This document shows, piece by piece, positions 29,601 through 39,709 of a DNA stretch of 64,000 nt. The translations under genes were made by a program, and so were the position numbers. The notes under the pieces were generated by a model that saw only the letters and a list, made by a program, of their open reading frames with translations, was not told the origin of the DNA and ran no database searches. Position 1 is the first letter of the stretch; each line of letters opens with the position of its first letter. Origin of the DNA: Chloropicon primus (taxonomy: Eukaryota > Chlorophyta > Chloropicophyceae > Chloropicales > Chloropicaceae); NCBI GenBank assembly GCA_023205875.1, contig CP060767.1, positions 434,001 through 498,000 of the forward strand, written 5' to 3'.

Positions 29601-30843
29601 AGCGATAACCGAGGGATTTCCCTTCAAACCGTACTTTGAGGGTGAATCCAAGAGCCTGTTCCCCGCGGAATCGTCGGCGGAAGAAAACATGGCGATAGCG
29701 CGGAGCTGCTTCATGAAATTGAAGGAACTGTTCGCAGGGATAGAAGAATGCAGACCCTTTGAGCTGCTGCACAGTCAAACGGATCGATTGAATTACTTGA
29801 TGACAAAGCAAGCGAAGATAGTGGCGATGACTTGCACGTATGCTGCAATGAAGAGGAGCGACTTCGTGAAGCTGGCTCTTGAATTTGATAGCGTCGTGAT
29901 GGAGGAATCCGCTCAAGTCCTGGATATTGAAACCATTATTCCATTGCGACTTCAGAGGGATGTGGACGGCATGTCTCGCCTGAAAAGGTGCATACTCGTT
30001 GGAGATCACAACCAGCTGCCTCCTGTGGTGAAAAACAAGTCATTGAGTCGATCGAGCAACCTCGAGCAGAGTCTCTTTACCAGGTTGATCAGGCTTGGGG
30101 CCCCTTACATTGAGCTGAACGCTCAGGGTCGCTCAAGGCCATCCATCGCTGAGCTTTACAATTGGAGATACGAAAGTTTGGGGGATCTGAAAGTTGTAGG
30201 CGAGGGGGAATATCTTTTTGCGAACCCTGGCTTTGCGTTTGACTATCAATTCATTAACGTGAATGACTACAATGGTCAGGGAGAATACATTCCGGCCCCC
30301 CATTACGTCCAGAACTTGGGCGAGGCTGAATATGCTGTTACCCTTTATCAGCACATGAGGCTGCTCGGCTACCCGGCAGATAAGATTACCATTTTGACCA
30401 CATACAACGGCCAGAAAGCCTTGATCAAAGATGTTGTTCAGAGGAGGTGCTCCCATTACCTGTTCGGGAGTCCAGCAAAGGTTGAGACGGTGGACAGGTT
30501 TCAGGGTCAGCAGAATGACTATGTCATTCTGTCGCTGGTGAGGACGAGAAGCGTTGGCCATATCAGAGATGTCAGACGTCTCGTGGTAGCGATGTCCAGA
30601 GCTCGTCTTGGCTTGTTCGTATTGGGAAGGGAATCCTTGTTTTCTGGCTGCCTAGAGCTCAAGCCAACATTCAAAAAGCTTCTTGAACGTCCAACAGAGT
30701 TGCAAATCGTGCCGGGAGAAGGATACGCGTCGAAGCCGAAGGTGTCTGATGAGCGCAAGCCCGTGCCTATTAGCATGGAAAACCTGACAAGGCAAGTTGT
30801 GGAGGATGTCCAGAAACGAGAGAAGCAAAATTATAAGGGTTGA
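26629..30843 (+). CDS. AQR: Aquarius, intron-binding spliceosomal SF1 helicase
   Basis: Aquarius (IBP160) is an SF1 RNA helicase that binds the intron upstream of the branch point and joins the spliceosome with the SYF1 complex. The 1,404-residue product has an alpha-helical N-terminal half (armadillo-like in the family) and a C-terminal helicase. It shows Walker A VGPPGTGKTDVAVQI at about 855-868, THSNQALNDLFMKIM, motif II MEESAQ at about 1091, GDHNQLPPVVKN, TTYNGQK, and TVDRFQGQQND through RRLVVAMSRARLGL. It is about 80 residues shorter than the human protein at the N-terminus, so an upstream exon or a shorter form is possible. The gene needs no introns itself. Its stop is 43 bp from the converging secreted-protein gene. 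Confidence 0.93.
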   Translation: MSHSRELSRIKAWLRGISLEEGEELDEEEARKAVHFAYVNVNHQGGVSGEGGGATITRGLEEHNFVEKVLVPLLPSVMGSTLGAGKKRKRGEDERKEFLVVCMAMVVEKDRQGLPQWDALASGERLSREEFDLFLRSCGALISRPQGLEAAETRVWLAFFTVTFRSLENPWVRNTVLKLVSLQLWCFLADNKREEEFAAIPKLRKYWNKVMKKEKKEEEALGSSYVPLLNKLEAKFFPSLYGVCMGKIDELGAGATNGTSEREVAIENSELFLQLVTELLSQLPTRRFVKTYLINQGFLVRCRRTLGDFSPHRHHDLSLLSRLIEWIEELMHFEVNDQDGTPISDEDMLELHYERVQKLQRMVFKIFTKLKKFPLVNCSKACEEEFIKHEIVSRLCDEELRAFVTEESRILDPRSPLAKEREALVDVLVQALRKPKPRMKFLEMLPLYPTEAVLFDTAGSIVPDSQGKNNSSSSYKPSDVTGLPRLNLQFLTFRDYLVRNFRLLQLEAAYEIREDIKEVIPRMGAYLNDDDELAFSGWARMASPVRSFRVVDVGQPNLGEEKPSHVRAEIEIDLSGYKRRDIKNEWDAIKKHDVLFLIAVDPYPEEEPRGAGKGGEGNQEDFRAASNGVKHVRGCEVIGIRDEKGESLCHFGFHEVYHPPSGSKRTLIVSLDSIQYHQDVVAKRDKSVYNSFGLLVRRGARESNFKAVLECIRDLAKEDTMLPNWLHDVFLGYGDPASSHCTSMPEDQIMEIDFRDTFLDADHLVRSFPGWKIRFTGGKESLRNSRCCFRVKFREALSRSGQEGRASQIMKISAGSMLVEPYDRRNATTENAVEFTAVQATAILSGLQRGLTMIVGPPGTGKTDVAVQILELLYHNYSGERILLLTHSNQALNDLFMKIMKRDVPARYLLRLGMGEQELETDMEFSRLGRVNAMLERRLRLLSEVARLSSSMGVTGDYASTCENCSHFWLLHVLSKWEQYEDRCKKDKSPSAITEGFPFKPYFEGESKSLFPAESSAEENMAIARSCFMKLKELFAGIEECRPFELLHSQTDRLNYLMTKQAKIVAMTCTYAAMKRSDFVKLALEFDSVVMEESAQVLDIETIIPLRLQRDVDGMSRLKRCILVGDHNQLPPVVKNKSLSRSSNLEQSLFTRLIRLGAPYIELNAQGRSRPSIAELYNWRYESLGDLKVVGEGEYLFANPGFAFDYQFINVNDYNGQGEYIPAPHYVQNLGEAEYAVTLYQHMRLLGYPADKITILTTYNGQKALIKDVVQRRCSHYLFGSPAKVETVDRFQGQQNDYVILSLVRTRSVGHIRDVRRLVVAMSRARLGLFVLGRESLFSGCLELKPTFKKLLERPTELQIVPGEGYASKPKVSDERKPVPISMENLTRQVVEDVQKREKQNYKG

Positions 30844-30886
30844 AACTATTTGTTGTAAGATTGTTTGTTTCATGCATTGCTTTTGC

Positions 30887-33001
30887 TTATTCCAGGTGTT
30901 TGACCACTGCATCCCGACACCCGAAGTAGCGAATGGGTTGATGACCCTTGTAATACTCGCTAGCCAAGAATATGCCATCTCCTTCACTGGTGTATGTAAC
31001 AGCCTCTGTCTGCCAAAAGGCGTCATCATATTTGCTCGTGACCGAAAGCAATTTCGCGGGTCCAATGTGTCGCAAATCAAATGGAACACTGAGGGGGTAC
31101 TCCCAGATCCCACTGTATGTGCAGGCGACGAGGGCCCTGCCGCTGGGATGCATGTCCATGCCAGTAATAGCCCTGAGCTTGTTCCAGTTCATGCCTCCTT
31201 CTTCGTATTTCTCTTTCGCCCAATCAGGCAAGGCGGGATCGAAAGCTTCGGGACGGAGGAAGGACGTGACCTGTTGGACCCTAGGATTGTTTATCGTGTT
31301 CACAAGCTGCATCTGAATCACAAGTCCAGGGTTGTCGTACACAGCATCCTTCCCCCTCTTTGTGACCTCCCTCAGAATGTTGTGTTTGTCTTTCGCTACA
31401 AGTTCCACTGGGCTCGAGCCGGCGGGCGTTTCCCACATCGTGACGGGACCGTCTCCGTTGTGATTGACAGTCTTCTCGACAAGCCAAAATTTAGTGGCGT
31501 CAGGGGAGACCATGAGAGACTCCACGTCTATCCAAGGCCTCCTGCCCTTGTCGCTGGGGTAGAACCCCTTGGGAAACTGGTAAGGAAAAGTCCAAATGTC
31601 GTAGTCTTCCACCGCGCCATACTTCTCTAGCTTGGGCTCACGGAGAACGTGCACGTAGAAGATGTCCCTGTCCCGCCTCACGTTGCCGCTATCCGCGATC
31701 CAGAGACAGTGGTCTCCGCTTTTGTCGGGACAAAGCGCCACTGCAATATCTTCCCAATCCGTCTCCCCATACTTTTTTGTGTTGACGTAGAGCTTCGAGA
31801 CCACTTCGCCTGTGTGGGCGATGACACCGTACAGGAAGGGCTCCGTGTCTCGGTCTTGGTGTGTCCAGATGATACCCTTGTACCTCCTTGAGGCTGCAAA
31901 GCCACTGGGTTCTTTTAGCCCCGAATCTGAGATGTGTGACACCCCCACTGGGCTGCTGTAAGACGCGCACAATTTTTTGGACGTGAACTCCTCCAAAGCA
32001 TGCTCGGCGATGCTCGGCAGCTTGTCTTCCATGTCGCCCTCGCCAGTTCGAGCGAACTCGAAGCCTCCAGGTGCATGCTCCGCCGGCAGCCAGGTGCGTA
32101 CGGCCTTCTCGCTGGGCTTGCTGTACACCTCCGCCTCGCCGGACGTCCCCTCTTTTTGGTCCGCCTCCGAGTGGGACTTGGGTCCCAAAGCGATGCCATC
32201 GATCCTGAGCTGAAAGCCCTCTCCACCAGCATCCTTGAGCACTATTTTGTTCCACCTGTCCATCTTGGAGGCTTCGAGCAGGCCCTCCAGCTCGACCTTC
32301 ACTCTGACCCAGTTACCGTCGTCAACCAACCGCCCCTGCTGCTGCGAGAACGGAACCAGGCTTGAGAGCAAAAACTCTTTGCTCGCTCTCTTGGATCGGG
32401 AGTCCTCCAAATAAAGCTTGACGGCATTCAGTGCCTGCGGCCTCGCATACTTTCCCATGGTTTTCACAAACGCTCCCGAAACTCTTGGAATGACTCTGCC
32501 ATCTGTCAGATAGAGCCACTTGTCCACGCCGCCGCGAGTGGACCTGACGGCGACATCGCTTCTCTCTGGTGCGCTTCCCAAGGGACCCTGAATTCGGAAG
32601 GTAAGTTCCTGGGACTCTGGATCCGATCCTTCGACGTAATCTGGGTCTTCTGACCCCGCCCCGCCCTCGCCTGCAAGCATTCGGGCCAACGCCAGCGCGC
32701 CCCAGGGGGCAATGTCCGCATCAATGGCTGTCACTCTCCCCTCGAATCCCGGAGTGCTACGAAAGTCAACGGACGTCGCACCCCAGCTGTGGTCCCACCA
32801 CCCCTCCCCGAGCTTGCCGTCGGAGTACACCGAGGTAACGCCCTCTTCTCCCCTGTCCCCTGCAGACAAGCTCGCCGTCGCCGTGAGCAGGAACACTATC
32901 GCGATCACCGTCGTGCTGGGCATGGTGCGCAAAGAAGAAGAAAAGGAAGAGGAAGAGGAACTTCGATGGTGGCGACGACGCATGCTGTGCGGGGATCCCA
33001 T
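30887..33001 (-). CDS. Secreted protein: carbohydrate-binding-like domain plus beta-rich domain
   Basis: The product is 704 residues from the ATG at 33001, or 678 from the ATG at 32923, which I favour because it opens directly into a signal peptide (MPSTTVIAIVFLLTATASLSAG). Residues ~55-270 resemble the galactose-binding-like jelly-roll modules of secreted enzymes: VYSDGKLGEGWWDHSWGA, an inner strand repeat and a closing FQLRIDGIALG. Residues ~340-700 are beta-rich with blade-like phrases (FLYGVIAHTGEVVSKLYV, CLWIADSGNVRRDRD, LMVSPDATKFWLVEK, GMDMHPSGRALVACTYSGIWEY), suggesting a propeller similar to secreted esterase or phytase-like folds. Catalytic residues are not identifiable. The product probably acts outside the cell or in the endomembrane lumen. 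Confidence 0.75.
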   Translation of the reverse strand: MGSPHSMRRRHHRSSSSSSFSSSLRTMPSTTVIAIVFLLTATASLSAGDRGEEGVTSVYSDGKLGEGWWDHSWGATSVDFRSTPGFEGRVTAIDADIAPWGALALARMLAGEGGAGSEDPDYVEGSDPESQELTFRIQGPLGSAPERSDVAVRSTRGGVDKWLYLTDGRVIPRVSGAFVKTMGKYARPQALNAVKLYLEDSRSKRASKEFLLSSLVPFSQQQGRLVDDGNWVRVKVELEGLLEASKMDRWNKIVLKDAGGEGFQLRIDGIALGPKSHSEADQKEGTSGEAEVYSKPSEKAVRTWLPAEHAPGGFEFARTGEGDMEDKLPSIAEHALEEFTSKKLCASYSSPVGVSHISDSGLKEPSGFAASRRYKGIIWTHQDRDTEPFLYGVIAHTGEVVSKLYVNTKKYGETDWEDIAVALCPDKSGDHCLWIADSGNVRRDRDIFYVHVLREPKLEKYGAVEDYDIWTFPYQFPKGFYPSDKGRRPWIDVESLMVSPDATKFWLVEKTVNHNGDGPVTMWETPAGSSPVELVAKDKHNILREVTKRGKDAVYDNPGLVIQMQLVNTINNPRVQQVTSFLRPEAFDPALPDWAKEKYEEGGMNWNKLRAITGMDMHPSGRALVACTYSGIWEYPLSVPFDLRHIGPAKLLSVTSKYDDAFWQTEAVTYTSEGDGIFLASEYYKGHQPIRYFGCRDAVVKHLE

Positions 33002-33837
33002 CTCTCGACCGACCTCAAGTCAAAATGAGTCAAAATGATCCAAACCGAAACCGAAACGGAACCGGAATGAGGCTCGTCAATGCCTAGCCTACTGATGACT
33101 CTCTCGTCCCTCTCTCGTCCCTCAGAAACCTTCCCGCGGAAAGTGGAAGTGGATTCAGATTCCTGGCCAGGCAACACAAACGAAGAGTCCTGTCATGTCG
33201 TCGTAACGCCCCAGAGTCCGTTACGCTCCGCATTGCAATCGGCCGCCATCTCCATGACAGAAACCTTTTTTCTGGGCGGTTTTTCTAGGAAGAAAAACTA
33301 AAAAAACGAGATCTGCAAGTTTTAGGGTTTTAGGGTTTTAGGGTTTTAGGGGAGAGACATTTCCACCTGGAGGGTCCAACGACGCTTCACTAAATCCGTA
33401 CTAAAATCTGTCGATCCAATGTCGATCCAATATTTCCAAAACTAGATTCTAAATTCACAGAGGGAGATGTGTACTCTCCGACAAGTTCACATTTGAATTT
33501 CTCGCCCTCTCGTGTTCTCGGCCACGAATGAGGAAATGGATAAGGAAAGCGACGCGGCGAGGAGAGGTGAGTCCTTGGTACGAAGAGGACGAAGCCAGGC
33601 GACCCAAGGGGTGAGTTTCCGACCCGGAGTGTGGACCAGCGTGTTCTCCATGCCTTGGCCTTTCGTTTGACCCCTTACTCGAAAGAGATGGCGCATCCAT
33701 GGGCTTGGTGAAGCCAAGAGGAAGTGAACTAAAACAAGGGAAGCCTTTTTCTTTTCTTTTCATGCCTATTTCTTCAGTCAGTCAAGTGAGAGAGGTTGGC
33801 TCAGCGTAACGTTTGAACGTTTGAGAGAGAGAGAGAG
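33002..33837. other. Intergenic region with a telomere-like tract
   Basis: The region separates two divergent genes (secreted protein and bL27). At 33319-33352 TTTTAGGG is repeated four times. No gene is evident. An ~11-bp GA tract directly precedes the bL27 ATG. Confidence 0.6.
33319..33352 (+). repeat. Interstitial (TTTTAGGG)4 telomere-like repeat
   Basis: There are four consecutive TTTTAGGG octamers ending in an extra G. TTTTAGGG is the telomere repeat of Chlamydomonas, and TTTAGGG that of plants and many algae. Here it is far from any chromosome end visible in the window. Confidence 0.85.
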
Positions 33838-34296
33838 ATGTTGTCGACGAAGAGCTTGAGATGCGGCGGCGGACAAAAAGCCAGTCGCGGAAGTCTGGTG
33901 ATTCAGTGCGCACATAAGAAGGGTTCGGGGAGTACGAAGAACGGCAGGGACTCGAACAGCAAACGACTTGGCGTGAAGGTTTATGGAGGGCAGGTGGTTA
34001 CTCCTGGTGGAATTATCGTGAGGCAGCGTGGGACGAACTTTTACCCGGGAGACAACGTTGGCATGGGGAACGACTATACTTTGTATTCGAAGGTTGAGGG
34101 AGTGGTCGAGTTCGAGTACAAGGCCAAGAGGGGAAGGAAGTATGTGGTGGTGAAAGAACTTGCGGACTTGGAGGGAAAGACGCCGACTGCCTTGGCGCAG
34201 GAGGCCGAGTCGAGTGGAAAGACCCTCACGAGACGCGAGAAGAACCTCTTGAAGTACGCAGAGCTCGGGAGACCGGGTTCCAGGACCTACGAGTAA
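33838..34296 (+). CDS. Organellar ribosomal protein bL27
   Basis: bL27 sits next to the peptidyl-transferase centre of bacterial-type ribosomes. The 152-residue product has the hallmark [27 protein letters not shown] from about residue 25, then [28 protein letters not shown]. The 24-residue N-terminal extension is short, basic and Ser-rich, suiting mitochondrial import better than a bipartite plastid signal. The C-terminus adds ~60 charged residues beyond bacterial L27, as mitochondrial forms often do. The wording is close to both plastid and mitochondrial homologues, so the compartment is open. No introns are seen. The stop is 108 bp from the converging patatin gene. Confidence 0.88.
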   Translation: MLSTKSLRCGGGQKASRGSLVIQCAHKKGSGSTKNGRDSNSKRLGVKVYGGQVVTPGGIIVRQRGTNFYPGDNVGMGNDYTLYSKVEGVVEFEYKAKRGRKYVVVKELADLEGKTPTALAQEAESSGKTLTRREKNLLKYAELGRPGSRTYE

Positions 34297-34404
34297 TAGA
34301 AGCGAGCGAACACGCACGCGTCGTGCTTGCATCTTTTGTAACAAAAACAATCAGGCAGTATGATGATCTCTTCTTCCCAGAAACAAAAACTTAGACAAAA
34401 AAAT

Positions 34405-37400
34405 TCAAAACGTGACGTGAAAGTTATGCCAAGCAGCTGCTGCGTGGTTCTCGCGCAGCCAATTCCACGCCAGCCTTGGATCCCGGGTCTCCAGAATTTT
34501 ACTATAGAACGAGTTGGCCAATTTCTTGGTGACCCGTGCCAAGTCCTGTGCATCTCCCGCGACTTGCGTGACGTGCCGCAGCTTCGGGCCAATCACCGCA
34601 GCTGCTCCAGACTTCAACAGGTAGGACCTCAGGGGCATTGGTATAGGGTAAGAGCAAACAATGGCCTTTCCAGAGACTTGGCGAGAACTCATGGAGAAGA
34701 CATCCTGAGGCTTGCGGCACTCAAAGGTGCAGACTGTGGTCGTTGCTGGAGTACCCTGTAACGATAATGACAAGGAAGACTTGGATATCGTTTGCGACTC
34801 GCAGTGGACGAGCACTCGGTTCGTCATGCAAATGACCTTGCTTCCAATGGAATGGAAGAAAGCCCCAAAGGTCTTTGGCTCAGGCTCGTGGCTCGGAATG
34901 CCCTGGCCCTCCCTCATTCGAGCGCAATGAGCAACCATTTCTTGGAGAAGATTCTTGGCCTCGGCTGTGCTCTCAACGACGCTAAAGGTTTCTTCTTCGG
35001 ACCACCTGGCCACAAATCCCTCATCTAGCGCAATGCAATCCAAGTGAATCAAGAAGGCGTTGCCCAAGGTCTTCGCCATTTTATCGCTCTCCATAGCCAA
35101 GCAATACTCAGAGGAGAGGACCTTAAGCTCGCACGCTTCGTTTTGCCAACAAGCTTCGTACACACAGCGGCTGCTCAGAGCCTGAACCTCGTGTTGACTC
35201 GTGAAATCCTGGATGCAAACAGCCCCATTCCTCGCAACGGCGGGAGGCGCCTGTGGTGCAGCAGATTTGGTGAGAAAACCGTCTTGCGAGGGCTCCTTCA
35301 TGGTATGGACACCCATGGCATCCACGGCATTCGATACGTGGTTCCTTCCGATGTTTGAATCACCCCCGCGAATGGAGACCTCAGTCTCAGAGAGTTCTGT
35401 ACCCCTAACCAACGCCTCGCACATTTCGTCAAAGCGATCGTCATTACTTTGGATGTACTCGGTGTAGGCTTCTTTCAGCAGGGCAAGCTTGGTTTCGTTC
35501 ACCTCATCAAGCAGGAGGTCGCACCTTTCATCCTCTGGCTGAAATCTGTAGTACTTGCAACTGATGTGGTTCGTAGGATTCTTCAGGTAAGCGGCGATCC
35601 CCTCCATTGTCGAGTGGTCTCTGTCAACACTGGTTGCAGACTCCATTACTGCCAGCATTGTCTCCATCACAGTCTTCTGTTTCGGCGGCATGAGCTCATG
35701 CTTTGGTACCCCGTTCCCCAAGCTCACCACAACCTCCACCCTCTGATCAGGCCAGATGCAACTCGCTTCTTGGAAGCCAATGACAACAGGGTTGTTGCTG
35801 CACAGGGCTCCGTCCTGCAGCAAGAGCTCCTGATTGTGTACGTAGCCCTCCACGTACAAGGGAGCTGCCGTGCTTGCCCTAAGGCTCTGCCACATTGAAA
35901 ATGACGATGTCCCCTCGAGCCCCTGCCCTCCTACCCGGCTCATACGTTCCTTGTAATGCCCATCCCTGTTGGGGGGGGAACTCGTACGTCCGAAGAATGT
36001 ATCCGCAAGGCCTTCAGAGAGAAATAATGTTAGACAGAAGGTTGACGCGGCATGGACAACGTTTCGTCGATGAAGAAGGAGAGTGGGATTTTCTCACCTG
36101 GCAACGTTTGTGAGGGATGCAACGCAAGCGACTCTCGGCCTTCCGAGGGGCGCTAGATTGATCATGGACCTCGAGAACGCACAAAACCTTTCATCGTCGA
36201 CCACGTCTGGTATCTTCGCCCACCTCTTGTAGAAATCTTCCAGCAACTCGTGGTTGTACATGCAGCCCTTAAAGAGTGCCCGAATATTTTGAGTTCCAGC
36301 AATGTAAAGACTGCTCATCTCCGCCACCCAGCCACTGTCGCTGTTCTTGCCTTGCGAGTTCTTGAACACCGTAGTCAGAGTATCGTAGGCCTCCTCGACC
36401 TCTTCGACTCTCATGGCGAGTGCACCTAACCCCATGGCTATGATGCTCCCTGTGCTTGTGCCCACGATCAGATCAAACAAATCACAGATCAGCTTTCCAG
36501 TCTTTCTCTCCATCACTCGGCACATCTCGAGGGCACAACGCCCTTTGGAGCCCCCGCCATCGATCGATAGGATTCTAATACCCCTCCTCTTGCCTGCGAC
36601 AGAATGGAGAATGTCGTCCAACTTCTGGTTTAATCCAAGAATTGCCATCACCCTTAATGCACACCTCACACAAATGCCTGCACTGTCGGAGATTTCCCTT
36701 GACCTTAAGAGGCGCTTCTCCCTCTCCGCCTCCTTCCTTGGGCTCCCGTTCGAACTTTTCTTACCAAGAAGCACCTCAATGCCACGCTCCTTTGCAATGA
36801 ACTTGTTCCCCAAGGAGATCACCATCTCAATGGCATTCAATAAAGCGTCGTTTCCCGCCATCTTCTCCCGGTTTTCCACGCTCAGGGCCAGGTTCCCCAT
36901 GCACTCGAGGGCCTTGCCGCAAATATCCAGGCCGAACAGATTTTCTTTGAACTCAGACTCTGATTTTGGTGCAGACAAGTGAGACACCTTCCGTTCTCGA
37001 GTCATCCATTTCATAGCCTGCTTGCAAGTGATGTTGGCAAGCAAGGTCAATATTGTGTCTGAGAAAATGTGACGAGAAAACTGGTCGGACGTGAATGTGA
37101 TGTGAGACAGCAGCTTTATCCCAGCCTCCTGGTCGATGACTTTCTCTGACCCCAAGAGAGTCGAAACGCATTGCTGCATGTTGTTTTCCAAAAGTCGATC
37201 CATGATGTCGCACTTGCTGAAAGCACTGATCAGGCACTGGCTCGACCTTTTCACTACGTCGACGTCATTGCTTAGGGTCAGAAGCACGAGCTGCTGCAGC
37301 ACGCCCCTCTCCTGGGACGCTACATACTCACAGGCCTCTTTGTCCTCAAACGCCTGTAGAATCGCGGACAGCACAAGAGGATGGGCTTCACTCCTTCCCA

Positions 37401-38526
37401 CGAAGAGGTCAAAGAATGGGATCCATTTGTTTGACAACATTGCCTTCTTCAGCGGTGTCAAAAAGCTAGTAGTCTCGCTGAAGATCGTGGCCACACCCTC
37501 GTACTTGAGTTGGTGAGAATCCAAACAGTCTTCACCGCCACCTGGATGTTCCTCCGCGACGTTTCCCCTGATCACCAAGTTCGCGATGCTCAACTCCTGG
37601 AGCGTCGTGTTGCCTACCAGTGGTGGCAGGTACAGCAGCGAGTTACCTTTCAGAAGGAGCCTCTTCAGCCGAATGAGCTTATTGAAGGGGCAAATAATGG
37701 TAGTAAGTCTGTTGTCCTCCAAGTTCAGAGTCTCGAGCATCATCAGGGTGGACAGGGAAGCTGGCAGCGCCGTCAAAGCGTTGTGGCTTGCTATCAAGAC
37801 CTCCAGTTTTATCAGCTTTCTGACGACCTTGTTTGGCAACTCCACCAGCTTGTTTTGGCTCAGGTTCAGGGACCTAAGCTGCTGACCGAGCTCTCCCAGG
37901 GACTCGGGGAACACCCCAATGCCGCAGCAGCTGCAGTCAAGTTGGGTTAGCCCTGCAAAGGAAAAGTTGTCGATCCACTTGAAGAAACTCAGCTGGGCTC
38001 CCTCCTGCACTCGTATCCTCTGAATGTCCGCAATCTCGCTGTCGCCCAACACCAAGTGCAGGCTAAGGGCTTCGGATCCCGTGCCAAGGGAGTGAAAGGT
38101 CACTGTGTCAAGCTTCGGTTCTCTTGTGGTGGTTTCCAAGGACACCCTCACCGCTTTCTCCTCGCCCCGCTCACTACATGACTCCTGCAGCACGTCTATC
38201 CCCACTGCGACATGCTCAAAGGTGTGCAGAGACTTGCCTAGATCGATGGCAAGCAGCTTCTGCTTCCTGGCCTCCTCGACATGATCGCTGACACACCACT
38301 TGAGCTCGATATCAAGGGTGTCCTCTCCATCCCGGTGGAGACAACGCAAGTCGTGCCGCTCCGCGGATATGTACGACAAGCTCGCCTTGACCAGACTCTT
38401 CTGCTCGGATCCGAGGAATATTTCACTTGCTCGGCGAAGCATTGTGGCACTTGGAGGCCAGGCACCAACAACGAGACTGGAGAGGTCCCAGAAATCTACA
38501 TCCAAACCAACAGCCAAGAGCTTCAC
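34405..38526 (-). CDS. LRR-ARM-patatin phospholipase (plant pPLA-I-like)
   Basis: Patatin-like lipases hydrolyse acyl groups from membrane lipids with a Ser-Asp dyad. This ~1,345-residue protein has leucine-rich repeats at ~200-310 (LRSLNLSQNKLVELP, LETLNLEDNRLTT), an armadillo-like helical region at ~350-620, and a patatin domain: SIDGGGSKG (Asp 656), nucleophile GTSTGS (Ser 691) and the dyad aspartate in LLLQDGALCSNNP. This order is that of plant pPLA-I (At1g61850 type). Exon 1 is 36098-38526 and exon 2 34405-36011, with an 86-bp GT-AG intron. Exon 2 needs a one-base correction in a run of eight G at 35971-35978 to join RTYEFPP to NRDGHYKERMS; as given, the frame breaks there. The 5' start is uncertain. 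Confidence 0.85.
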
Positions 38527-38929
38527 AAGGCTGTGTCCAAAGTATATCCAAGCTCGAAGGCCTTGGCCCTTTCCAGGAGCGAAACACGCGGTCCTTCGCC
38601 CCAGAGGAGAACCACAAAAAGCAACCGGTGAGCACCTCGCCGGCTTCTCGGCAACTTTGCCAGGTCACCAAGGTACCTCCTTGGTTTGTGTGACCTCCTC
38701 TTGACTTTTGTCCTTTTTGCGAACCTCACCGCTTCGTCATTTCTCTCAAGTGAGGACTCAAACGAAAGAGGAAGGGGAAGGGGAAGAAAGATTCTATCTT
38801 TTATTGATGTGCACAGAAAATTGCTTTCCTCTCCTCTCCTCTCCTCTCCTCTCCTCTCTCTCTCCTTCCTTCTGTCTCCTTCTCTTCTGTCTCTTCGGCT
38901 TTCATCAACCACCGATGAGACAGAGAGAC

Positions 38930-39640
38930 AGAGAGAAGGAAGGTTTTGCTCGTGACAATGGAACGGAGAGGGGGGAATTAGGCTTGGCCATCGGGTAAGT
39001 CTTGCTCCTCCTCCCCCTTGATCGCATGAATGAATGCTCTTCTGCTTCCCTGCCCTTGTCTCCTGGTACTTTGGCTTGGAGACAGAGAGAGAGAGAGACA
39101 GAGAGACAGAGAGACAGAGAGAGGAAGGTTTTGCTCGTGACAATGGAACGGAGAGGGGGGAATTAGGCTTGGCCATCGGGTAAGTCTTGCTCCTCCTCCC
39201 CCTTGATCGCATGAATGAATGCTCTTCTGCTTCCCTGCCCTTGTCTCCTGGTACTTTGGCTTGGAGACAGAGAGAGAGAGACAGAGAGACAGAGAGACAG
39301 AGAGAGGAAGGTTTTGCTCGTGACAATGGAACGGAGAGGGGGGAATTAGGCTTGGCCATCGGGTAAGTCTTGCTCCTCCTCCCCCTTGATCGCATGAATG
39401 AATGCTCTTCTGCTTCCCTGCCCTTGTCTCCTGGTACTTTGGCTTGGAGACAGAGAGACAGAGAGACAGAGAGACAGAGAGACAGAGAGAGGAAGGTTTT
39501 GCTCGTGACAATGGAACGGAGAGGGGGGAATTAGGCTTGGCCATCGGGTAAGTCTTGCTCCTCCTCCCCCTTGATCGCATGAATGAATGCTCTTCTGCTT
39601 CCCTGCCCTTCTCTCCTGGTTTTGGCTTAGAGACAGAGAG
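38930..39640. repeat. Four-copy ~184-bp minisatellite upstream of AOX
   Basis: Units repeat at 183-185 bp, with marker ATGs at 38958, 39143, 39326 and 39511. Each unit runs GGAAGGTTTTGCTCGTGACA, a seven-codon mini-frame (ATG GAA CGG AGA GGG GGG AAT TAG), CTTGGCCATCGG, a strong splice-donor match GTAAGT, pyrimidine-rich sequence, and a (GACAGA)n tract of variable length. The last unit ends CTTAG where the others have CTTGG. The array fills most of the shared 5' region between the divergent patatin and AOX genes. Open frames seen through it on the minus strand are repeat-driven and not credited as genes. Confidence 0.9.
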
Positions 39641-39709
39641 AGAGAGGAAAGATTTGGGCTGGAGCGGTGACGTAACGGGCGGAGCGTTAGGGTTTGAGGG
39701 AGAGAGAGG

